This document shows, piece by piece, positions 1 to 4,931 of a stretch of DNA of 8,878 bases (the first letter of the stretch is position 1; every line of letters begins with the position of its first letter). Made by a program: the position numbers and the translations under genes. The notes below the pieces were generated by a model. The model was not told the origin of the DNA. It saw nothing but the letters and a program-made list of their open reading frames with translations, and made no database searches. Source of the stretch: CAVQCX01 sp050050175 (GTDB taxonomy: Bacteria > Pseudomonadota > Gammaproteobacteria > Chromatiales > Chromatiaceae); contig JASFUT010000126.1 in assembly GCA_050050175.1 (NCBI GenBank), positions 1 to 8,878 on the forward strand, given 5' to 3'.

Positions 1-8
1 CGGCTGCA

Positions 9-87
9 TTCGCGGCTGGCAGCCGCTCCTACGCACGGACCGGCGCCGCGGCGCAATCCGGTGGTAGGAGCGCTCGCTGAGCGCGAA
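9..87. repeat. REP pair in inverted orientation (BIME-like)
   Basis: Two copies of a short palindromic repeat face each other. The copy at 9-32 reads on the minus strand as GTAGGAGCGGCT followed by GCCAGCCGCGAA. The copy at 64-87 reads on the plus strand as GTAGGAGCGCTC followed by GCTGAGCGCGAA. Both keep the outer GTAGGAGCG/CGCGAA boxes and differ only in the inner stem, the usual pattern of REP families in Pseudomonas, Xanthomonas and relatives. The same core recurs at 7558-7581, 7710-7733, 7751-7774 and at the right edge. No REP transposase (RAYT) gene is present here, so the elements are probably mobilised in trans. They mark the outer edges of the defence cluster. Confidence 0.85.
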
Positions 88-309
88 CCGGCGTTCGGGC
101 GGGGCCGTATGCGCCGAGGGGCTCGCCTCCCACGGCCTGCGGCCCCGGGGCGCGCAGGAGGCCAGCCCCTGGGCGAACCGCCACCCGGCGAGGCTTCCAC
201 CCCCCGTCCCACCCGCAGGCGCCTTCCCAAGGGAGGCAACCACCCTGAGCCGAGGCGCAGTCGCCATGCCCCGGGACGCACGGGCCTTGCCCGGTGCACA
301 GCCGGCCTA
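88..309. other. Gene-free spacer, GC-rich, nothing identified
   Basis: No reading frame here has a ribosome binding site or protein-like composition. The possible translations are dominated by Arg, Pro, Gly and Ala, as expected for untranslated high-GC DNA. Some inverted repeats are visible (for example GCCTCCC and GGGAAGGC near 222-238) and may extend the structured stretch that follows. I see no gene, promoter or mobile element. Confidence 0.5.
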
Positions 310-720
310 CCCTAGGTCATGGCTCTTCTTGACTCCGGGAAGGAACCCGCGTTGCCCCGGGGCGGGCCGCCCCTGCCTCCGTGAAGGGCCTCCTCCGGCC
401 GGGCGAGGCGCCCCATGCGCCCGCCAAGGATGCCTCCCTCACCGGGGCAGCGACCACCTTGCTCCTTTGGAGGCCGGCTTACCACGGGTCGAAGCCGCCG
501 CGTACCATGGCAAAGCCGATGCCCCCCGACACAAAGTCGACGACCCCCGGGCAAGGGCCGCTCGTCGGCAAGGCAGGGCCGATGCCTGAGGTCACAGGCC
601 GATATCGAGACGCCTTCGAGCCCCCGGGGGGCCGTCGACCATCTCAAACGGCCGCTCGAAACCGGCCGGCAGACCCCTCCGGTTGCGGGTCCGACCGCGT
701 AGGGCGCGTGTCAACGCGCC
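310..720 (-). ncRNA. Candidate structured RNA, unidentified (weakly HEARO/omegaRNA-like)
   Basis: This stretch has no credible coding frame but a dense series of exact stems. From the minus-strand 5' side: 714-720 with 703-709 (7 bp, loop TGAC), 679-684 with 660-665, 648-653 with 630-635, 562-567 with 538-543, 492-497 with 475-480, 469-474 with 432-437 (an alternative CTCC-AAA-GGAG hairpin lies inside), a nested hairpin at 402-425, and 368-373 with 359-364. It ends in an AAGAAG-like purine tract just before an ATG, near 316-330. The size (about 400 nt), the stem series and the terminal ATG are loosely like the HEARO/omega RNAs that precede IscB/IsrB genes, but no such gene follows: the frame after the ATG stops after two codons. 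Stems arise easily at this GC content, and the strand and family are inferences. Confidence 0.3.
703..720 (-). other. Perfect 7-bp hairpin downstream of the 161-residue gene
   Basis: GGCGCGT and ACGCGCC form a perfect stem around a TGAC loop, about 80 bases past the stop codon of the neighbouring gene. No run of T follows on the minus strand, so it does not look like a classical intrinsic terminator. It may slow RNA decay, or be the first helix of the structured stretch that follows. Confidence 0.4.
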
Positions 721-799
721 GTAAGCGTCGGTCGAAGCCCCGGCCGCAAGTGACACCGCCGGCGAGCCGAGCCGGGTGCCCCAAGCCCGGGGCCATTCG

Positions 800-1285
800 T
801 CACGCCGCCCCGCCCACCGCGGGCTCGGCGCCGTCGCCGGAGCCGCCCGGGCCGCGGTTGAACCGCTGCGCCATCAGCTCGCGCAGCTGATCCAGCCCCT
901 CGGCGCCGTTGTACTTGGCGTAACGGTACACCTCCAGTGCCGAGGCATAGGCCTCGGAGCCCACGGCGCTCACCGTGTCGTCCACCAGCTCCTTGAACTG
1001 GATGAGCGCCCACTGGATGCACCGCAGGGCGAAGTAGAGGTCCACGTCGGCGTGCACCTGCTCCAGGTCGAAGGCGCGGGGCAGGATCTCGGGGTTGCGG
1101 CTCGCCACGTCCTGGGCCTGGCGGACGAAGGCCTCGGTCTTGTCGCGGAGGCGCAGCAGGGTGCGCTGCTCCTCGGTGCTGAGGTCAAGCAGGTAAGGCA
1201 TCTGCGCCTTGGCCTGCTCGATCAGGTCCAGGATCTGCTGGCGGTTCTCTTCGGTGAGGGTGCCGGTGACGCGGTCGGTGGTCAC
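800..1285 (-). CDS. Conserved hypothetical protein, 161 residues
   Basis: A soluble, largely helical protein with no signal peptide or membrane segment. It resembles a widespread family of uncharacterised bacterial proteins of about 150-170 residues that share segments like ILDLIEQAKAQMPYLLDL, PEILPRAFDLEQ, LVDDTVSAVGSEAYASALEVY and a C-terminal QLRELMAQRF. I recognise the family but know no function for it. The GTG start at 1285 is chosen because AGGGAG lies seven bases upstream. The frame stays open upstream to an ATG at 1408, but that extension is Arg/Pro/Gly-rich and unlike the rest. It is 160 bases from the NERD gene and need not belong to that operon. The last 15 or so residues are Gly/Ala-rich and probably disordered. 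Confidence 0.8.
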   Translation of the reverse strand: MTTDRVTGTLTEENRQQILDLIEQAKAQMPYLLDLSTEEQRTLLRLRDKTEAFVRQAQDVASRNPEILPRAFDLEQVHADVDLYFALRCIQWALIQFKELVDDTVSAVGSEAYASALEVYRYAKYNGAEGLDQLRELMAQRFNRGPGGSGDGAEPAVGGAA

Positions 1286-1445
1286 GATCGAACTCCCTGT
1301 AAGTTGTCGGCTTGTGTCCGGCAGCGGAACGCCGATAGCTCGACGACCGAGGTCCAGGCGTCCCTGCCTGCCGAGGGGAACCGTCCACGCAATGGGACCT
1401 AAGGTCAACCCGGGGGAGTGTATAGGACGGCAGACGCCTGCAGGT

Positions 1446-2378
1446 TCACGTAGAAGCCTGCGCCTCTTTGCCGAGGCGCGGGATCCATGCCTCGACTGTC
1501 CGGCATCGCTGCTCGACTTGGTGGGCGACGCGTTGAATCTGCTCCGGAGTCAGGCGGCCGTTTCCGAGTCTCCGACACTCTCGCTGGATCTCACCGGTCC
1601 CGATGACGAAGACTCCCCTGCTCGGCGCGGTACGGTCCACATACCACCCGGGAAGCACAACCACGGGGAAGACCGGAACGGCCTCCCCCGTCGCGCTGGC
1701 CAGCCACTTCGCCAGCCAACCCGCCTGGCGCTTCGCCTGTTCAAGGGCGCTGGACTCGCTGTGATCGGGAAAGACGAGGCTCTTTCCGTCGTACCGGACC
1801 TTGACCGCTTCGCTCCCCTGGCCGGGAATGCCCTTCGAGCGTGCCTTGGTCTCGACCGCCAGCACGCCCCGGGGGCCGATGACGACGTGGTCGATGTTGA
1901 ACCCCCTTCCGGCGGGCAGATCATGAAAGACTCTCAAACCCTGCAGCATGACCTGGTTGAGTTCCTCGCCGACTGCGATCTCTCCCTCCCAGCCGAGCCG
2001 AAGGGGATTCCGGGCGGCGAGGATCCGGTACAGCCGGTAGAAGACGTATCCCTCTGCCACGACTCCGATCAGGATCGTGGTTAGCGCGTGGCTCATTGAG
2101 GACGGCCGCCCGAACATCGCTCCCCCTGCCTCGATGGCAAATAGAAGGACCGGCATGAGCATGGCGAGCATCATGTAGGCGGTCATGTCCAGCGTGTTCT
2201 CATCCAGCTGGCGGCGCAGAGTTTCGCCCGGGCTGCGCAGAAACGCCCTGGTGAACGGCGGGCGTTTCCCGGACCGCTTCTGCCTATACAACCAGAGATA
2301 AATGACGCCGCTGGCAAGCCCGACGCCACCCAGCATCAGGGCAGTCGGCAACAGCCCCGAAAATAAAGTCCATATCAT
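1446..2378 (-). CDS. Membrane-anchored NERD-domain (nuclease-related) protein, 310 residues
   Basis: Three hydrophobic segments (about residues 4-31, 66-89 and 97-119) are followed by a cytoplasmic NERD domain (about 128-250). The NERD signature is clear: GWEGEIAVGEEL at 129-140, the Asp of NIDHVVIGPRG at 163, and AVETKAR at 174-180, giving the D...ExK layout of the PD-(D/E)XK-like fold. Known family: NERD domains are predicted nucleases or nucleic-acid processing domains, often fused to membrane segments, helicases or kinases. Nuclease activity here is inferred, not shown. The ATG at 2378 has AGGACGAG upstream. Only 11 bases separate it from the stop of the Mrr-like gene, so the two are probably co-transcribed and may work together. 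The C-terminal helical part (about 275-310) has no recognised domain. Confidence 0.85.
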   Translation of the reverse strand: MIWTLFSGLLPTALMLGGVGLASGVIYLWLYRQKRSGKRPPFTRAFLRSPGETLRRQLDENTLDMTAYMMLAMLMPVLLFAIEAGGAMFGRPSSMSHALTTILIGVVAEGYVFYRLYRILAARNPLRLGWEGEIAVGEELNQVMLQGLRVFHDLPAGRGFNIDHVVIGPRGVLAVETKARSKGIPGQGSEAVKVRYDGKSLVFPDHSESSALEQAKRQAGWLAKWLASATGEAVPVFPVVVLPGWYVDRTAPSRGVFVIGTGEIQRECRRLGNGRLTPEQIQRVAHQVEQRCRTVEAWIPRLGKEAQAST

Positions 2379-2389
2379 CGGCGCTCGTC

Positions 2390-3394
2390 CTAAACCGGCC
2401 AGTAGATCTTCTTCAGCGGAACAAGCTGCTGAGTCTCCAGATCGAGCCGGTCGTAGTGATCCAGCAGGGCCTTCACGAGGTCGTCGATGTCCATCAGGGT
2501 CAGGGGGATGCTGGCCCGCTCGGCCTCGTAGCGGGCATCCTTGGTGAAGCCGCCCGTGCTCACGTAAAGGCCCTTGTCGTCCTTGTGCCGGCCGCCCAAG
2601 AAGCTGCGCACGGCGTGGGAGCCCATCTGGTTGCCCGCGCGGTGCTTGACCTCGACCAGGATCCGCGGACTCTCGAAGCCAAATCCGTCCGGTGATGCCA
2701 CGATATCCTTCCCACGGTCCGGTCCGCTGGGGGACACCCGGGTCTTGTATCCCATGGCCTGCAGCAGGCCGGCCACCAGATTCTGCATCTCCTCCCAGTC
2801 CAGCCGGTTGACCGGGTCCTTGATGAACTCCAGGGCCCGGACCTGGATGTCCTTGAGCAGCTCGTCGATCACGGTCTCCTCTTCGTCCGACTCTCCGGTC
2901 CTGGCAGGGGGCGGGGTACCCTGGAGGCGGCTCTCGATCTCCTCGGCGGCCTCCTCGGGCAGCAGAAAGAGGGTGGAGATGGCGCCCAGGCTGTTCTTGG
3001 TGGCGGCCGACAGAAGGTCGCGCGACACCTCACCCTGCCAGTCGACCCGGCGGGCGTTGGGGTCTTCTTCGATCAAGCCGGGGTCGTGGAAGTACTCGCT
3101 GGTGATCGCGCCGACCAGGTAGGCGCGGCTCGACGGGTCGTACGTCAGGACCCGGTCCCCGACCTTCATCTCCCGGACGAACCGATACAAGGTGCCTGCC
3201 GACATGGCGACCTGCATTTTCTTCCAGTTGGGCCACTGGTGCGCCACGGCCTTCGAGAAGGCGCTCCGGGTCTTCAGCTCGCTCATGTCGCCGAGGTTGG
3301 GCCAGCCGATGGCGACAATGGACTTCTCCTTGAAGTCCTCGAAGTACTTGCCGCCGACCTCCGCGCGGACCATCCACATGGGCTTGGGGCTCAT
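2390..3394 (-). CDS. Mrr-like restriction endonuclease with N-terminal EVE/PUA-like domain, 334 residues
   Basis: The C-terminal part (about residues 198-312) is an Mrr_cat domain: helix EEMQNLVAGLLQAMGY (201-216), Asp230 in DRGKDIVA, then ILVEVKHR with Glu248 and Lys250, giving D-x(17)-ExK, and the Mrr hallmark KGLYVSTGGFTKDAR (274-288). Mrr enzymes cut DNA in which bases are modified. The N-terminal part (about 5-115), with MWMVRAEVGGKYFEDFKEK, VAIGW and KVGDRVLTYDPSSRAYLVGAI, looks like an EVE/PUA-type module. Such modules read modified bases in other modification-dependent enzymes, so this is probably a type IV-like system; that role is inferred. A charged linker (about 150-180) joins the domains. 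The ATG overlaps the stop of the hsdM remnant (ATGA), and GAGGAGG lies upstream. Confidence 0.85.
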   Translation of the reverse strand: MSPKPMWMVRAEVGGKYFEDFKEKSIVAIGWPNLGDMSELKTRSAFSKAVAHQWPNWKKMQVAMSAGTLYRFVREMKVGDRVLTYDPSSRAYLVGAITSEYFHDPGLIEEDPNARRVDWQGEVSRDLLSAATKNSLGAISTLFLLPEEAAEEIESRLQGTPPPARTGESDEEETVIDELLKDIQVRALEFIKDPVNRLDWEEMQNLVAGLLQAMGYKTRVSPSGPDRGKDIVASPDGFGFESPRILVEVKHRAGNQMGSHAVRSFLGGRHKDDKGLYVSTGGFTKDARYEAERASIPLTLMDIDDLVKALLDHYDRLDLETQQLVPLKKIYWPV

Positions 3395-3731
3395 CCCGTT
3401 TCCTCCTCTGCCATGCCTGCGCCAAGATCCAGCGCAATCTCCCGGAACTGCTCCAGCGCCGCCTCCAGGTCCTCGACGATCTCCTGGGCGATCACCTCGG
3501 GGGCGGGGAGATTGTCGGAGTCGGAGAGCGACTCGTCGCGCAGCCAGAAGATGTCGAGGCTCGCCTTGTCGCGGGCGACCAGCTCGTCGTAGTCGTAGGC
3601 GCGCCAGCGGCCGGCCGGGTTGTCCTCGGACCAGGTGGGCGTGCGGTCGTGGCGGTTGGCGCGGTTGTGGCGTCGTCGCGAGGGACGTTGCAGTCGTTCC
3701 AGAGCTTGTTGGTGATGTCGGCGGGTGTCAT
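3391..3731 (-). pseudogene. hsdM: hsdM remnant: type I methyltransferase with its centre deleted
   Basis: The first 20 codons from the ATG at 3731, MTPADITNKLWNDCNVPRDD, match the N-terminus of type I N6-adenine methyltransferases (the usual NKLWNYCNVLRDDG). From about 3667, in a different frame, the extreme HsdM C-terminus follows: RANRHDR, then RWRAYDYDELVARDKASLDI (about 3611-3552), FWLRDESL and APEVIAQEIVEDLEAALEQF. Roughly 400 codons are missing between, including the SAM-binding region and the NPPF catalytic motif, and the junction near 3665-3672 shifts the frame. No methyltransferase can be made. The junction is GC-rich and repetitive (CGACGACGCCACAACCGC), consistent with a slippage or short-homology deletion. 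The stop overlaps the next start, so translation through the remnant could still couple to the Mrr-like gene. Confidence 0.9.
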
Positions 3732-3743
3732 GGCGGATGTCGA

Positions 3744-4163
3744 TCAAGGCGATTCGAGCTGCTCGACTGCGACCAGAAGCCGGTCGGCGGCCGTGATCAG
3801 GTCTGTGATGAGCTGCTCCTCGATGTCGTACAGACCCTCGTACTCGATCTTGTTCCTGCGCTCGTGGCACAGGGCGAGCACCCGCCAGATCTCCGGGCCG
3901 AGGCCGAGCGTGTGGGGGAGGCATTGAAACACGAAGTAGCGCTTGTCGGTGCGGTAGCCTCGACTGCGCAGGGCCGCCAGGGCGAGGGCATGGGCGGCGT
4001 TGTAGGCGAGGTCGAAGCGGCTCTCGCCGGACAGCGCCGCGTTGTGGGCATCCCGCAGGCGTACCCGCCCCGAGCGGACCAGATTCTCGAACTCTTTCCG
4101 GTCGTAGGGCTCGGGCTTCAGCGCGCCGATGCGCACCAGATTCTCAAGCTGTGGGGATGTCAT
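3744..4163 (-). CDS. HEPN-domain protein, probable toxin paired with MNT antitoxin, 139 residues
   Basis: An all-alpha protein of HEPN size. It has the helix RFDLAYNAAHALALAALRSR (49-68), then VLALCHERRNKIEYEG (95-110), where HEPN toxins carry their R-x(4-6)-H ribonuclease motif. Here the motif reads RRNKIEY, with Tyr108 in place of His, so the active site is an RNxxxY variant. Such variants occur in HEPN proteins paired with wHTH-MNT genes, and whether they cleave RNA is open. The ATG at 4163 is supported by GGGAG six bases upstream. The gene overlaps the 3' end of the MNT gene by 20 bases, the typical coupling of a two-gene TA system, and is followed after 12 bases by the hsdM remnant. Confidence 0.8.
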   Translation of the reverse strand: MTSPQLENLVRIGALKPEPYDRKEFENLVRSGRVRLRDAHNAALSGESRFDLAYNAAHALALAALRSRGYRTDKRYFVFQCLPHTLGLGPEIWRVLALCHERRNKIEYEGLYDIEEQLITDLITAADRLLVAVEQLESP

Positions 4164-4752
4164 CCGTGGCTCCCAACAAGAAGATCTTCGGCTGCTCCAT
4201 GACCCGTTCCAGGAAGGCCGCTCCTGCACCCAGCTTCCGGCGGAACTCCTCCGTCGAGTACAGCGTCGGGTTGACGGATCGCCCAAGCTGTTGCTCCGCC
4301 TCGGCGAGGGCGGTCACAAGGTCCGCGTAGGTCAGATCGTCCCCGATTAACAACAGATCGATGTCGCTGGCGGCCGTGTCCGTGCCCTTGGCGACCGACC
4401 CGTAGACGAATGCCGCCGCGATCCGCTCGGCCAGGGGCTCCAGGGCAGCCCGGAGCACGTCGGCCAGGCCGAAGGTCTTGAGCACGATGCCCCGGATCTC
4501 GTCGAAGATCGGCGATCCCCGGTTGGCCTGGTAGCGGTTCTGGTTGCCCGCCTTGGTCATGGTCACCAGGCCGCTGCCGGTCAGCTTGTCCAGCTCGCGT
4601 GTCACGCTGCCGATGCCGACCCCGGCCAGCCGGACGATCTCGTTGAAATGGTAAGACCGCTCCGGGCGGCCGAACAGCAGGCGCAGGACCTGCCGCCGTG
4701 TCTTGGAGAACAGGACTTCGCTGAGGCCACCGGGCGCAGTAGGTATTCCCAT
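4144..4752 (-). CDS. wHTH-fused minimal nucleotidyltransferase (MNT), antitoxin/regulator, 202 residues
   Basis: Residues about 12-80 form a winged helix-turn-helix (KTRRQVLRLLFGRPERSYHF, NEIVRLAGVGIGSVTRELDK, wing LVTMTKAGNQNRYQAN). Residues about 105-165 form a minimal nucleotidyltransferase with the GS motif and paired acids: FVYGSVAKGTDTAASDIDLL, Gly118-Ser119, Asp130 and Asp132. In characterised MNT-HEPN pairs the MNT neutralises the HEPN toxin, in MntA-HepT by adding AMP to a tyrosine near its active site; the same chemistry here is an inference. The usual third carboxylate is not obvious: the strand reads VNPTLYS. The DNA-binding domain suggests the protein also represses its own promoter, which contains two palindromes. 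The ATG at 4752 has no Shine-Dalgarno and lies at the predicted transcription start, pointing to a leaderless mRNA. Confidence 0.88.
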   Translation of the reverse strand: MGIPTAPGGLSEVLFSKTRRQVLRLLFGRPERSYHFNEIVRLAGVGIGSVTRELDKLTGSGLVTMTKAGNQNRYQANRGSPIFDEIRGIVLKTFGLADVLRAALEPLAERIAAAFVYGSVAKGTDTAASDIDLLLIGDDLTYADLVTALAEAEQQLGRSVNPTLYSTEEFRRKLGAGAAFLERVMEQPKIFLLGATDDIPTA

Positions 4753-4788
4753 TTAGGGTATTAAAGATCCCATTATGGGAACGAGCAA
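4748..4788 (-). promoter_or_regulatory. Promoter with two palindromic operators for the MNT-HEPN operon
   Basis: On the minus strand a -35 box TTGCTC (4788-4783) and a -10 box TTTAAT (4765-4760, five of six consensus bases) are separated by exactly 17 bases. The predicted start site is at 4753 or 4752, the first base of the MNT ATG. Palindrome 1, TCCCATAATGGGA with an A/T centre, occupies 4768-4780 between the two boxes. Palindrome 2, CCCTAAATGGG, occupies 4748-4758 over the start site and start codon. Their centres are 21 bases apart, two helical turns, so a dimeric wHTH protein could bind both on one face and block polymerase. The A/T-rich patch stands out from its GC-rich surroundings. Binding is inferred. 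Confidence 0.65.
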
Positions 4789-4931
4789 GCTTCCTTTCAG
4801 GACCGCAGCGGGCGGTACCGAGTCATCCGGCCGCGGGAGCTGGCGTGCGCAAGCAGTAGATGTCCTCGGGCACGTAGGTCTTCCTGACGATCTCCTGTTC
4901 AGCCGGCGTCCGTGGTTGCCTTGACCAGGTC
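4789..4931 (-). other. Spacer, possibly a decayed gene end
   Basis: Between the DUF2075 gene and the MNT promoter no complete gene is visible. One minus-strand frame (about 4921 to 4836) reads RQPRTPAEQEIVRKTYVPED followed by IYCLRTPAPAAG and a stop. Its composition is more protein-like than the other frames, but it has no start codon or ribosome binding site of its own and is closed upstream by a stop. It could be the 3' scrap of a lost gene, perhaps part of the deleted type I operon. I cannot assign it. Confidence 0.3.

Noticed and set aside
104..140. GGCCGTATGCGCC resembles the 5' arm of group II intron domain V.
   Set aside because: The catalytic AGC is GGC, the returning arm does not pair properly, and no intron reverse transcriptase or other intron domains are nearby.
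312..647. Minus-strand frame of 111 codons in the left region.
   Set aside because: Composition is Arg/Gly/Pro-rich with no ribosome binding site or family resemblance; other frames over the same bases are equally open, as expected from high GC.
703..720. Intrinsic terminator for the 161-residue gene.
   Set aside because: The stem is perfect, but no T run follows it on the minus strand and it lies about 80 bases past the stop codon.
776..1402. Plus-strand frame of 208 codons.
   Set aside because: It is the antisense shadow of the 161-residue gene on the minus strand, which has a ribosome binding site and recognisable family motifs.
1286..1408. N-terminal extension of the 161-residue protein to an ATG at 1408.
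   Set aside because: No ribosome binding site, and the extra 41 residues are unlike the family; AGGGAG before the GTG at 1285 is far better.
1209..2084. Plus-strand frame of 291 codons.
   Set aside because: Antisense to the NERD-domain gene, whose conserved motifs and membrane helices lie on the minus strand.
3192..4202. Plus-strand frame of 336 codons.
   Set aside because: Runs antisense across three minus-strand genes and has low-complexity Arg/Gly-rich stretches.
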